Below are positions 17,037 to 24,848 of a DNA stretch of 44,853 bases, piece by piece; within the stretch, counting starts at the first letter, position 1, and each line of letters begins with the position of its first letter. The translations under genes and the position numbers were made by a program. Under the pieces are notes generated by a model. It was not told the DNA's origin, ran no database searches, and saw only the letters and a list, made by a program, of their open reading frames with translations. The stretch is from Desulfohalobiaceae bacterium (GTDB taxonomy: Bacteria > Desulfobacterota > Desulfovibrionia > Desulfovibrionales > Desulfothermaceae). Location of the stretch: assembly GCA_021737615.1 (NCBI GenBank), contig JAIPDR010000005.1:1-44853 (forward strand), written 5' to 3'.

Positions 17037-19079
17037 ATGTTGGAGGAACTCTGGCGACAATCAGAACCCCTGCCCCTGAATTTCAACCACCGGGTCAGGC
17101 GTGTCAAAAATATCATGATTCCCATGCGGGACGGCATCAAGCTGGCCGCCGATCTCTACGTCTCCCGGGAATTCCTGTCCAGGCAGGGACTGCCCGTGGT
17201 CATGGAATACACGCCCTACCGCAAGGATGAAATCGATGTCATCCAGCGCCGCTACGTGACCTATCTTCCGGAACACGGCTACCTGTTCGTCCGGGTCGAT
17301 GTCCGGGGGACCGGAGGGTCGGAAGGCATCAGCACGGATGAGTATCTCCCTCTGGAGCAGGAAGACGGCTACGACGTCATAGAATGGATTGCGGCCCAGC
17401 CCTGGTGCAACGGCTGCGTGAACATGATGGGCATCTCCTACGGAGGGTTCACCTGCCTCCAGGTGGCCACCCAGGCTCCGCCACACCTGACCTCGATCAT
17501 ACCCGTGGACTTCACCGACGACCGCTACACCGACGAATGCCATTACCGGGGAGGCCTGATGCGCAAGTACTATGATATCGCCTATTACGGCGGATTCATG
17601 GTGGCCTGGAACGCCCTGCCGCCGGACCCGGAATCTTCCGGTTCGGAGTGGGCCGAAAAATGGGAGCAGCATCTGGCCCACAACGAACCCTACATGCTCA
17701 AATGGTACAGACACCAGATCGACGGTCCCTATTGGCGCAAGGGCTCGGTCCGCTCCTTCCCCGAACGAATCAAATGTCCCGTCTTTATGATCGGGGGCTG
17801 GCGGGACGGCTATCCCAACCCGCCCCTGCGGCTCTACCAGGCCCTGGAAGTCCCGCGCAAGGTTTTGATCGGTCCCTGGAATCACGCCTTCCCGGACACG
17901 GCCATCCCCGGCCCGAGGATAGAGTATCTGCAGGAGGTGATCCGCTGGCTGGATTACTGGTGCAAGGGTCTTCCTACCGGGATCATGGAGGAGCCGCCGA
18001 TCACGGTCTACATGCAGCACTCCCAGAAACCGGTGGTCGATCGTCTGGACACAAAAGGCCAGTGGCGGGCGGAAACAGGCTGGCCCCCGCCCGGGGGAAG
18101 CGAAGCCTCCCTGTATCTCGGCCCGGAGAACAGCCTTTGCTCGAATCAAAACGATCAGGGCAGGGATGATTTCGAGTACAAGGCCGATGTGGGGGTCAGC
18201 GGAGGACTCTACTCCAGCGGGATCCCCTTCGGACTGCCCGGGGACCAGCGCCCGGACGAAGCCTTTTCCCTGGTCTACACCAGCCGGACCCTGGAGGATG
18301 ACCTGACCATCCTCGGCTGGCCCCGGGTCGAGATCTGGTTGGCCTCCACGGCCAGGGTCGTCGGGGTCACGGCCAGCCTCTGCGATGTGGCTCCGGACGG
18401 AAGCTCCCATCTCGTCTGCAAGGGCACCCTCAACGCCACCAGGCGGGACTCCCTGACCGAGCCCAGTCCCTTGACGCCGGGGCAGATCTATGAACTGCAC
18501 TTCGATCTGGATTGCACTGCCTGGAAATTCTCCAGAGGGAACCGGATCCGTCTGGTCATCGCCGGAGCCGACTGGCCCAATATCTGGCCCACCCCGGACC
18601 TGTGCACCAACTCCGTCTACAGGGGTCCGGAGCAGCCCTCCAGATTGATCCTGCCCACGGTTCCGGCCGGGGGCAGCGCAGAACCGCCTGTCTTTACCCC
18701 GTCTCCAGTCCCGGTGCAGCGCCACTCGGACTCGGCCCGTCCCCCGGTCTGGGAGGTGACCCGCGATGTTCTCAGCGGACGGGTGACCACGGTCATCGAC
18801 CTGAAGAGCACCTCCCGGGTCAACGGGAATACGGTCCTGGAGCGGCGCTCCAAGAGCTCTTTTGAAGTGAATCCGGAAAATCCGGCCCAGGCCAGTGCCT
18901 GGGGCCGGCACGTCAAGCGGATCATCCGGCCGAACCATGAAATGGAAGCCCGCTCGGTGATCACGGTCCAGGCCACCAGGAACCATTTCCACATCAACAT
19001 CGATCTGGAGGTCAGGATAAATCAGGCCACGACCTTCACCAAACGCTGGATGGAGAGCGTGCCCCGGGTCCTGCTCTGA
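17037..19079 (+). CDS. CocE/NonD (Xaa-Pro dipeptidyl-peptidase S15-type) hydrolase
   Basis: An alpha/beta hydrolase of the X-Pro/CocE family, which cleaves esters or amides such as cocaine, alpha-amino acid esters or acylated peptides. The nucleophile Ser134 is in GISYGGF, the acid is Asp257 in GGWRDGYPNP and the base is His283 in GPWNHAFPD. A helical cap and a C-terminal jelly-roll domain (from about residue 380) complete the 680-aa protein. No signal peptide is visible, so it is cytoplasmic. AGGAGG eight bases before the ATG supports the start. It follows the importer genes on the same strand. With the penicillin-acylase-like protein, the locus would have two different acyl/amide-cleaving enzymes. 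The substrate is unknown. Confidence 0.92.
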   Translation: MLEELWRQSEPLPLNFNHRVRRVKNIMIPMRDGIKLAADLYVSREFLSRQGLPVVMEYTPYRKDEIDVIQRRYVTYLPEHGYLFVRVDVRGTGGSEGISTDEYLPLEQEDGYDVIEWIAAQPWCNGCVNMMGISYGGFTCLQVATQAPPHLTSIIPVDFTDDRYTDECHYRGGLMRKYYDIAYYGGFMVAWNALPPDPESSGSEWAEKWEQHLAHNEPYMLKWYRHQIDGPYWRKGSVRSFPERIKCPVFMIGGWRDGYPNPPLRLYQALEVPRKVLIGPWNHAFPDTAIPGPRIEYLQEVIRWLDYWCKGLPTGIMEEPPITVYMQHSQKPVVDRLDTKGQWRAETGWPPPGGSEASLYLGPENSLCSNQNDQGRDDFEYKADVGVSGGLYSSGIPFGLPGDQRPDEAFSLVYTSRTLEDDLTILGWPRVEIWLASTARVVGVTASLCDVAPDGSSHLVCKGTLNATRRDSLTEPSPLTPGQIYELHFDLDCTAWKFSRGNRIRLVIAGADWPNIWPTPDLCTNSVYRGPEQPSRLILPTVPAGGSAEPPVFTPSPVPVQRHSDSARPPVWEVTRDVLSGRVTTVIDLKSTSRVNGNTVLERRSKSSFEVNPENPAQASAWGRHVKRIIRPNHEMEARSVITVQATRNHFHINIDLEVRINQATTFTKRWMESVPRVLL

Positions 19080-19129
19080 AATCCCTTTGAGCCGCCGGAC
19101 TTTTGGTCCGGCGGCTCAAAGGGATTTCA
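19077..19129. terminator. 24-bp perfect inverted repeat shared by two convergent genes
   Basis: The arms 19077-19100 and 19106-19129 are perfectly complementary over 24 bp around a 5-nt loop TTTTG. The left arm begins with the TGA of the hydrolase gene. The right arm ends with TCA, the TGA of the 84-aa gene on the other strand. AAATCCC/GGGATTT at the base and GCCGCCGGAC near the loop make a strong stem on both strands. It is a likely bidirectional terminator without an external T-run. Confidence 0.8.
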
Positions 19130-19381
19130 ATGGTCCTCGTCCTTTAAGAACAGACGGTGGTATTCTGGCTCGCTCAGATGCGTTTTCATGAGCCTGAAGA
19201 GCAGGTTGAAGACTTCTTCCAGTTCGGCCCGGGTCAGCCTCTTGATCAGGGTCTTAATGAGGGCGTCGTCGGAAAATTTCTGCAGATAGTAGATGATGGT
19301 CTTCTCATCGGTTTCCCGGTCCAGTCCGAAACCGACCAGACCGCTGTACTCCTCCACGAAATCATGGGAATGTTTTGCCAA
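19127..19381 (-). CDS. conserved-looking small acidic protein of unknown function
   Basis: An 84-aa soluble protein rich in charged residues and predicted helix, with DETIIYYL-like and RAELEEVFNLLFRLMKTHLSE segments. I do not recognise the family. It starts MAKHSHDF, and GAGGCGGCCTTGGCAAAAC-like sequence before the ATG contains a GGAGG-type site. It lies 36 bp downstream of the YkgJ-type gene on the same strand, so the two are probably co-transcribed. It is convergent with the CocE-like gene, sharing the terminator hairpin. The codon pattern matches its neighbours, so it is probably real. Confidence 0.7.
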   Translation of the reverse strand: MAKHSHDFVEEYSGLVGFGLDRETDEKTIIYYLQKFSDDALIKTLIKRLTRAELEEVFNLLFRLMKTHLSEPEYHRLFLKDEDH

Positions 19382-19417
19382 GGCCGCCTCCTCATCGTTT
19401 TTCTTAAAACAAGGGGA

Positions 19418-20107
19418 TCATTTCCTGTGCCGATCCCAGGCGTCCGTCTTTAAAAACCGATACCCCTCTTCTGTTTCCCTGACCTCGAGCCCGAATCCCG
19501 GGAGAGTCCGGACCAGGGAGCGTCCGAAAAGAAACTCCAGGACAAAATCGCCGGCTTTTGTTTTGTCCTGGAAAGACTTCCTTATTCCCAGATCCTGGAC
19601 GACCATGCCGGCCAGTTCTTGCAGATCCCGCTTGTCCGGTTCTGCGTTGGCCCTGATTCTGTCCGCCAGTTCAGCCACCCGGGCATAGGAGCAGTGATGT
19701 TCATGCGCATCTGCGATCTGACCCAGGGCCGAATCCGGTAAAAAGAGATCCGCCCGGGTCAATCTGTCTTCTGCGTAGACCTGCTGAATTTTGCTTGTGT
19801 CCCAGCACTCGAGCACCCGGCATTCCAGGGGCCGGGACTCGTATATCTGACAACCGCTCGTTTTGCCGTCAAAAAAGATGCAGGCGGCCTCATGACTTTT
19901 CGATCTGATCCGGACCATCTCCTCAGAGAGCCTGATAGTCCGGTCCATGACATTGTCCCGGACCAGCTCCCCTTGGCGCAGGGTCAGGAGGTGTCCCTTT
20001 TGCAAGGTACCCTGTTCATAGAGTCTTTTGTCTAGCCGGTGCAGACCCGGAGGACCCTTGCGGCAGCAAGTCCCGCAGCGCTGGCACCTGTTATTCTCTT
20101 TCTCCAT
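19418..20107 (-). CDS. YkgJ family cysteine cluster protein
   Basis: The N-terminus carries the motif CQRCGTCCRKGPPGLH. A second cysteine group follows (AACIFFDGKTSGCQIYESRPLECRVLECW), the hallmark of the YkgJ/CxxCxxCC cluster family thought to bind zinc or an iron-sulfur cluster. The cellular role is not established. The frame is open to 20134, but the ATG at 20107 has an AGGTG site close by and begins just before the cysteine motif, while the upstream ATG has none. The product is 229 aa. It is divergent from the PGPGW membrane protein gene and followed by the 84-aa gene. Confidence 0.85.
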   Translation of the reverse strand: MEKENNRCQRCGTCCRKGPPGLHRLDKRLYEQGTLQKGHLLTLRQGELVRDNVMDRTIRLSEEMVRIRSKSHEAACIFFDGKTSGCQIYESRPLECRVLECWDTSKIQQVYAEDRLTRADLFLPDSALGQIADAHEHHCSYARVAELADRIRANAEPDKRDLQELAGMVVQDLGIRKSFQDKTKAGDFVLEFLFGRSLVRTLPGFGLEVRETEEGYRFLKTDAWDRHRK

Positions 20108-20200
20108 ATCACCTGCTCGTTTACAATCATGCATTTTTAATATAATTTATTTGTATTACATCAATGGTCAGGGTCATCCTTATATTCCCCAACAAACCCG

Positions 20201-20662
20201 ATGCTTATAGAATTAATAAAAGAACACCACCAGTTGATCGGCTGGTTAGGACTGCTTTCCGTCTTGACCTTTTTCGGCAGTCTCCTGATCATACCCTGGA
20301 TAATCGCCCGCATCCCCGTCGATTATTTTCAGTATGAAAAACGGAACCCCATACACACGCAAAGCCCCCGTCCACTACTATCTAAGTCTCTTAATATATT
20401 AAAAAACATCCTGGGATGGCTGTTCATCCTGGCCGGACTGGGCATGCTCTTTCTGCCCGGCCAGGGAATGTTGACCGTTCTTATCGGGATGATGATGATC
20501 AACTTCCCGGGCAAATACAGACTGGAAAAGAAAATCCTGTGCAGACCTTCCGTGCTCAGGGCCATCAACTGGATCCGGACCAGGAGCAAGCGCCCGCCAT
20601 TGACAGTCAGCCGGAACGGAGGCCTGTGCGAGAGCAAAATTCCTGACCAGGAGGCTCTCTGA
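20201..20662 (+). CDS. PGPGW-domain membrane protein
   Basis: A 153-aa integral membrane protein. The first hydrophobic segment is at about residues 13-37. The PGPGW-type region follows, with ILKNILGWLFILAGLGMLFLPGQGMLTVLIGMMM (about 68-100) and then FPGKYRLEKKIL. The family is of unknown function. The C-terminal tail is basic and soluble. No ribosome site is obvious. The gene is divergent from the YkgJ-type gene, with an AT-rich shared upstream region (about 20108-20200). A long imperfect hairpin lies 79 bp after the stop. Confidence 0.85.
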   Translation: MLIELIKEHHQLIGWLGLLSVLTFFGSLLIIPWIIARIPVDYFQYEKRNPIHTQSPRPLLSKSLNILKNILGWLFILAGLGMLFLPGQGMLTVLIGMMMINFPGKYRLEKKILCRPSVLRAINWIRTRSKRPPLTVSRNGGLCESKIPDQEAL

Positions 20663-20740
20663 CCGCGGGAAAGCCAATGCTTCGTCGGCTGTTGGCCTCT
20701 GTGCAGTGCATCAGCCTATCCAAGAATCCGGCGATTTTCA

Positions 20741-20793
20741 ATTATCCGGTTTGAGCCTCCGGACTTCAAGTCAGGAAGCTCAAACCGGATAAT
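20741..20793 (+). terminator. long hairpin downstream of the PGPGW gene
   Basis: The arms ATTATCCGGTTTGAGC (20741-20756) and GCTCAAACCGGATAAT (20778-20793) pair perfectly over 16 bp. TCC/GGA and ACT/AGT extend the stem with mismatches to a TCA loop. The base resembles that of the lon hairpin (ATATCCGGTTTTG). No T-run follows. It is a likely terminator or a dispersed hairpin unit. Confidence 0.6.
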
Positions 20794-20821
20794 AGCCCCT
20801 TTACAGCCGGGGCTTGGAATA

Positions 20822-21012
20822 GTATACCAGCAGTCGCGCAAGAAAACCCTGTTGCCCGATTCGCAAAGAGGTGCCAATGCTCAAAACTGGAGTTTCTTCT
20901 CATTGATCAAACTGGCAGCAACCGAAATCAACAACATGAGTTAAAAGTCTAGCAGTTATTTTCATAGATATTCAATAGTTATATGTCAGCACTGCCAGAG
21001 GCAGGGCTGACG
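20822..21012 (-). repeat. modular repeat copy C (tail T plus head H), reverse orientation
   Basis: The head at 20984-21012 is identical over 28 of 29 positions to the reverse complement of the head at 11491-11519. The tail contains TTGATCAAACTGGCA and, at 20845-20864, the exact reverse complement of 11639-11658. The element therefore has two conserved blocks joined by a variable AT-rich middle. It fills the gap before hemL. The 453-bp gap (20663-21115) contains no gene. Confidence 0.85.
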
Positions 21013-21079
21013 AGAGGAATAAATTTCAATGTTGCTGAAAATTAGAGCATTGACTACCAGGATTTTCGAATAATAAGAA

Positions 21080-21103
21080 CCTCAATTTATGACGAGCGTA
21101 AGT
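21080..21103 (+). promoter_or_regulatory. 24-nt recurring leader motif L, copy 3 (before hemL)
   Basis: CCTCAATTTATGACG, AGC and GTAAGT. Its ATG (21089) is in frame with hemL and could add nine residues, but the AGGAG site further down favours the ATG at 21116. GGATTTTCGAATAA just upstream (21060-21073) also occurs before the MogA-like gene (31618-31631). Confidence 0.6.
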
Positions 21104-21115
21104 ATAGGAGCTTTT

Positions 21116-22384
21116 ATGTCTCAATCCAGTGAACTCTTTGCAAAGGCCCGGACCCTGATCCCCGGTGGCGTGAACAGCCCGGTCCGGGCCTGCAGAAGTG
21201 TCGACAGCGAACCCCTGTTCATCGCCAGCGGCAAGGGAAGCCGGATCACCACAGAGGAAGGCCGGGAACTCATCGACTATGTCATGTCCTGGGGACCGCT
21301 CCTTCTGGGCCACTGCCATCCGGAAGTCAGCGAAGCCGTTCACCGGACCGTGGACCGGGGATCCAGCTTCGGCGCCCCCTGCCGTCAGGAAATCGACCTG
21401 GCCGAATCCATCATAAAGGCCCTGCCTGCGATGGCTATGGTCAGGATGGTCAACTCGGGCACCGAGGCCACCATGACCTCCCTGCGCCTGGCCCGCTCCT
21501 ATACCGGGAAAAACAAGATCCTCAAATTCATAGGCTGCTATCATGGTCATGTGGACAGCCTGCTCGCAGAGGCCGGTTCCGGCATGGCCACGCTCGCTAT
21601 CCCGGGGACCCCGGGTGTGCCTGAAGACACGGTCAAACAGACCCTTCTGGCTCCCTACAACGATCTCGATACCGTGGAGTCCATTTTCCGGGAGCAGGGT
21701 CAGGAAATCGCCGCGGTCATTGTCGAACCGGTTGCCGGCAACATGGGCCTGGTTCCGCCCCGGGAGGGATTTCTGCAGGGGTTGAGAGCCATCACCGAAA
21801 AGCACGACGCCCTTTTGATTTTCGATGAAGTCATCACCGGTTTTCGAATGTCTTTTGCCGGGGCGCAGGGTCTCTTCGGCATCAATCCTGATCTGACCTG
21901 TCTGGGAAAAATCATCGGAGGCGGGTTCCCTGTCGGCGCCTTTGGCGGGAAAAGGGAAATCATGGAGCATCTGGCCCCCAGCGGCCCGACCTACCAGGCC
22001 GGGACCCTGGCCGGGAATCCGGTGGCCATGGCCGCCGGTTCCGCGACCCTGAACATTCTCTCCCGGATGGACTATGACAACCTGAGCAAACGGACCGCCC
22101 GCTTCGCTTCTGAACTCAAGAAGATTCTCGAATCAAAAGGCGTTCCTGTTCAACTCAACTGTCTGGCCTCAGCCTTCACGCTTTTCTTCAGCCCGGATCC
22201 GGTTTCCGACTTTGCTTCAGCCAAGAAATCGGATAGCCGGTTGTTTGCTTCCTTTTACAACCAGATGCGCAGGAAGAACATCTATCTGGCTCCGTCCGGG
22301 TTTGAGTGCACCTTCACCTCCTTTGCGCACACGGATCAGGACCTGGAGACAACTCTTGAGGCGGCCCAAAATGTTCAATTTTAA
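21116..22384 (+). CDS. hemL: glutamate-1-semialdehyde 2,1-aminomutase
   Basis: This PLP enzyme converts glutamate-1-semialdehyde to 5-aminolevulinate, the committed precursor of haem, sirohaem and corrinoids by the C5 pathway. The 422-aa protein has the class-III aminotransferase signatures: [38 protein letters not shown] and the PLP lysine Lys265 in [25 protein letters not shown] is also present. ATG 21116 is chosen because AGGAG precedes it by six bases; an in-frame ATG at 21089 lies within the recurring leader motif. It is isolated between repeats upstream and a small hairpin terminator downstream. Confidence 0.96.
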   Translation: MSQSSELFAKARTLIPGGVNSPVRACRSVDSEPLFIASGKGSRITTEEGRELIDYVMSWGPLLLGHCHPEVSEAVHRTVDRGSSFGAPCRQEIDLAESIIKALPAMAMVRMVNSGTEATMTSLRLARSYTGKNKILKFIGCYHGHVDSLLAEAGSGMATLAIPGTPGVPEDTVKQTLLAPYNDLDTVESIFREQGQEIAAVIVEPVAGNMGLVPPREGFLQGLRAITEKHDALLIFDEVITGFRMSFAGAQGLFGINPDLTCLGKIIGGGFPVGAFGGKREIMEHLAPSGPTYQAGTLAGNPVAMAAGSATLNILSRMDYDNLSKRTARFASELKKILESKGVPVQLNCLASAFTLFFSPDPVSDFASAKKSDSRLFASFYNQMRRKNIYLAPSGFECTFTSFAHTDQDLETTLEAAQNVQF

Positions 22385-22409
22385 AAGTTCTCTTCTGTAG
22401 TGTCCGCCG

Positions 22410-22426
22410 GGCTGAATCAGCCTTTT
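22410..22426 (+). terminator. rho-independent-like terminator after hemL
   Basis: GGCTG-AAT-CAGCC followed by TTTT, 25 bp after the hemL stop. The stem is only five pairs, so it is a weak terminator. Confidence 0.5.
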
Positions 22427-22523
22427 ATGTTTAGAGGCGAAAAAACTTTGGCAAAAGCAGGCCATCCCAATCGAGATGACGCGACCATTGCAAATACAAT
22501 TGCCGGGGCAAAAGAATCCGGGC

Positions 22524-22553
22524 TTGACAGATCCCCTGCAATCTGCGTAAAAA
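22524..22553 (+). promoter_or_regulatory. possible sigma-70 promoter for the acidic coiled-coil gene
   Basis: TTGACA (22524-22529), an 18-bp spacer, then TAAAAA (22548-22553). The -35 is perfect and the -10 matches four of six. The leader to the start at 22636 would be about 75 nt. Confidence 0.4.
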
Positions 22554-22635
22554 TTTCATAAATACGTATACTGTTGCCATATTTATAAAGACCCGAAGCA
22601 ACCTAAAGAATCTTCATTTACCCATGAGGCATGCC

Positions 22636-23400
22636 ATGAACCAAGATTCCAAACACCATGATGAGGAGGAGATCATCGAACTGACCGAGGTCTTTGACGA
22701 GGATCAGCCCGAAGAAGACCTGGATCAGGAACTCAAGGATTTCCTTAGCGGCGCAGAGGATGAGGATTTCCGGACTCCGGCCGCTTCAGGTGAAAGAGAA
22801 TCACAGGACATGGATTCTGATCTTGATTCTTTTTTCGACCACGACGAGGCCGACGCAGAGATGAGCGAGGACTGGACCTTCCGGAATGATCAGGAAAGCC
22901 GGGATACCGCCTTTCAGGAAACCGACCTCGAACTCGGGGATGGACCCGAAGAAGAAGACACTGAAGAGACTGCTGAGCTGGAAAGCATGTTTGCCGATCT
23001 AGAACAGAATCAAGGATCTGCTTTTCAGAAGGAAACCCTTGAGGACCGGCTCCGGGAAACAAGCGGACATCAGGATCTCCTGGAAAGATTTGAAGGCCTG
23101 GAATCCAGGATCTCCTTACTATCCGAGAAGATTGAGACCCTGGAAAACGAACGGCAAGCCCTTCAAGAAACCGGACCGGCCAAAAATGAACTCAAAGCAG
23201 AAATCTCCGAATTATCCGGGCAGGTAGAAAGTCTCAAAAGGGACCATCTGGAGCTCTTGGAGTCAAAACCGAGCCACAGCGATCTTGACGAACTAAAGGC
23301 TCGATTGCGGGAAGAGCTGCTCAACGAGATCAGAAAAGCCGTCCCCGGGGCCGCCGCAGAAATCATCCGCGAGGAGATCGAAAGAATGCGTAAGGAGTGA
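22636..23400 (+). CDS. acidic coiled-coil protein of unknown function
   Basis: The first ~140 residues are extremely rich in Glu and Asp and look disordered. The second half forms a long heptad-rich coiled coil (about residues 135-235, with LESRISLLSEKIETLENERQ-like periodicity) and ends EEIERMRKE. There is no signal peptide or membrane segment. No family is recognised; a structural or adaptor role is only a guess. The ATG at 22636 has GAGG at six bases and is preferred over the in-frame ATG at 22624, which has no site. The product is 254 aa. It is the first gene before the 61-aa protein and ubiE, but a terminator-like structure separates them. Confidence 0.75.
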   Translation: MNQDSKHHDEEEIIELTEVFDEDQPEEDLDQELKDFLSGAEDEDFRTPAASGERESQDMDSDLDSFFDHDEADAEMSEDWTFRNDQESRDTAFQETDLELGDGPEEEDTEETAELESMFADLEQNQGSAFQKETLEDRLRETSGHQDLLERFEGLESRISLLSEKIETLENERQALQETGPAKNELKAEISELSGQVESLKRDHLELLESKPSHSDLDELKARLREELLNEIRKAVPGAAAEIIREEIERMRKE

Positions 23401-23477
23401 AAAGAATTGAATATTTAATGTTGAAAATCTGAAGCCTGCTGCAGGTTCGGGTTGAAGAATTGATCTTCAATCGTAAA

Positions 23478-23577
23478 TCTTAAAAAAGGGGGGTGCTTCA
23501 CAGGTTTCTCTCTTTTCCCGTCCGGTGCCCTTGCCAAGTGGCGGCCAAGGTCATTTCCCCTCCGGACGGGTTTTTTT
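23478..23577 (+). ncRNA. structured leader or small RNA ending in a strong terminator
   Basis: CCCGTCCGG (23519-23527) pairs with CCGGACGGG, which is followed at once by seven T residues ending at the in-frame ATG at 23578. The loop of about 37 nt contains a second pairing, CCTTG with CAAGG. The sequence upstream (GGGGGGTGCTTCACAGG) is not repeated elsewhere in the window. It could terminate the preceding gene, be a small RNA, or attenuate the 61-aa-ubiE operon. It matches no riboswitch consensus I can recall. Confidence 0.45.
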
Positions 23578-23592
23578 ATGGAGTACAGAATG

Positions 23593-23778
23593 GACAAAAT
23601 CCAAAAAATGGCCTTGCAGACGACCAAGGAAATCGTGGTCAAATTCATCGAGATCGGCAGGATCTCACCAGGAAATTTCGAGCAGTTCTTCTCCTCAATC
23701 TACCATGAGGTTCTGAATACCATCATGGATCAACAACCTTCAGATCCCGGACCCGATCTCCATGAACAGGGGGACTGA
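23593..23778 (+). CDS. small conserved-looking protein translationally overlapped with ubiE
   Basis: A 61-aa soluble helical protein, MDKIQKMALQTTKEIVVKFI and onward, of unknown family. The frame opens at 23578, but that ATG lies in the terminator T-run. The ATG at 23593 has GGAG at six bases and is preferred. Its 3' end overlaps the ubiE start by 17 bp, so translation is probably coupled. The fixed position before ubiE suggests a link to quinone metabolism or simple co-regulation; the sequence itself gives no function. Confidence 0.7.
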   Translation, partial: DKIQKMALQTTKEIVVKFIEIGRISPGNFEQFFSSIYHEVLNTIMDQQPSDPGPDLHEQGD

Positions 23779-24475
23779 ACTCACCGACCCGGGGGAGCAC
23801 GGGCGACGGGTGGCCTCGATGTTCAACCGGATCTCCCCCTGGTATGATCTGCTGAATCACAGCCTCAGCCTGGGCCTGGATTTGTACTGGAGAAAGAAAC
23901 TGCTACAAACGGTCCGGCTGCAGGCAGGCGGCAGGGTCCTTGACCTGGCTGCCGGGACCATGGACGTCTCCAGGCAGCTTCAAAAACAGGGCCGCTGCTC
24001 CGGGATCCTGGCCATGGACTTTTCCCGGCCCATGCTCCAAAAGGGACGCAAAAAGGTAGACCCGGACCATGTCCTGCCCTTGACTGCCGATGCCAGGCAC
24101 ATCCCCCTGCCGGAGGCTAGTGTCGATTGTGTGACCATTGCCTTCGGTATCAGGAACATCCTGCCCAGGGAGAAGGCCTACGCCGAAATCTTCCGTGTGT
24201 TAACTCCCGGCGGCAGGCTGTGCATACTTGAATTCGGCTCTGGCCGGCAAAAAATCTGGGGCGGGATTTACAATCTGTATCTGCAGAGAATCCTCCCCGG
24301 CATCGGCCGCCTGATTTCCAGGGATCCATCAGCCTACGGCTATCTCGCGGAGACCATCAGAGAATTCCCGTCTGCTGAAGACCTTAAAAAGGAACTCCTG
24401 GAATCCGGTTTCCGGCGGGCAAAGCATCGCTCTCTGACCTCGGGGATCGTCTGTCTGCACATCGCGGACAAGTAA
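23762..24475 (+). CDS. ubiE: demethylmenaquinone methyltransferase, UbiE/MenG family
   Basis: A class-I SAM methyltransferase that makes menaquinone from demethylmenaquinone in anaerobes. UbiE hallmarks are present: VASMFNRISPWYDLLNHSLSLGLD near the N-terminus, SAM motif I VLDLAAGTMDVS (about 59-70), DFSRPML, and IAFGIRNI...AYAEIFRVLTPGG. The 237-aa length is normal. The start codon lies inside the preceding 61-aa frame. In a menaquinone-respiring sulfate reducer this would be the last step of menaquinone synthesis. The gene is convergent with the DUF2065 gene, with repeat DNA between. Confidence 0.94.
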   Translation: MNRGTELTDPGEHGRRVASMFNRISPWYDLLNHSLSLGLDLYWRKKLLQTVRLQAGGRVLDLAAGTMDVSRQLQKQGRCSGILAMDFSRPMLQKGRKKVDPDHVLPLTADARHIPLPEASVDCVTIAFGIRNILPREKAYAEIFRVLTPGGRLCILEFGSGRQKIWGGIYNLYLQRILPGIGRLISRDPSAYGYLAETIREFPSAEDLKKELLESGFRRAKHRSLTSGIVCLHIADK

Positions 24476-24584
24476 TGCAACGCTTTTAGCCATTAGCTGT
24501 CAGCTTTTGCATGAGCCCGCAAACGAATGATATCTCCGCCAGGACTTATTGCAGAACGAACGTCTTTTTCTTAGCCGTGAACCC

Positions 24585-24649
24585 TCTTAACCTCTTGTTG
24601 TGAACCGTGAACCTGGAACCTTTTGGGCGGCGGGCGAAGCCCGCTTTAA
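24585..24649 (-). repeat. stop-adjacent hairpin repeat, copy 2
   Basis: The reverse complement of the unit at 13890-13945. GCGGGCGAAGCCCGCTTTAA (24630-24649) includes the stop codon of the DUF2065 gene. The neighbouring strings GTGAACCGTGAACC and GGAACCTTTTGGG match the GGTTCC and GGTTCACGG parts of copy 1. The 170-bp gap between ubiE and the DUF2065 gene holds nothing else. Confidence 0.6.
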
Positions 24650-24846
24650 AGCTGTCTGCCCAAATAAACCAGCCCCAGGCCGATCAACAGGGCCGCGACT
24701 CCGATCCGACGCAGGGCAGCCGGGGGCTGTTCAATAAGGATTTTCAGAACCCTGGGCATACGTTCGGCAAATAAAAAGTAGGGCAGGCCCTCCAGGATGA
24801 GGGCCAGGCCAAGGGCGATAATCAACAGCGGCAAATCGAATCTCAT
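24646..24846 (-). CDS. DUF2065 family small membrane protein
   Basis: A 66-aa protein with two hydrophobic helices (about residues 4-24 and 45-63). The typical DUF2065 pattern is present: GLALILEGLPYFLFAERMPRV followed by a conserved IGVAALLIGLGLVYL. The function is unknown. The frame extends upstream, but the ATG at 24846 has AGGG at seven bases and lies two bases after the holB stop, indicating translational coupling. In many proteobacteria DUF2065 genes sit near purA or hfl genes; here purA is two genes upstream. Confidence 0.85.
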   Translation of the reverse strand: MRFDLPLLIIALGLALILEGLPYFLFAERMPRVLKILIEQPPAALRRIGVAALLIGLGLVYLGRQL

Positions 24847-24848
24847 AA

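Noticed and set aside
17061-18992. 643-codon open frame on the minus strand opposite the CocE-like gene
   Set aside because: It is a GC-rich antisense shadow with Gly/Pro/Arg/His-heavy composition and no recognisable motif, while the plus-strand hydrolase has an intact catalytic triad.
23478-23577. Structured leader considered as SRP (4.5S) or 6S RNA
   Set aside because: The SRP core GGTCAGGTCCGGAAGGAAGC-type signature and the 6S open-bubble layout are absent; left as an unassigned leader.
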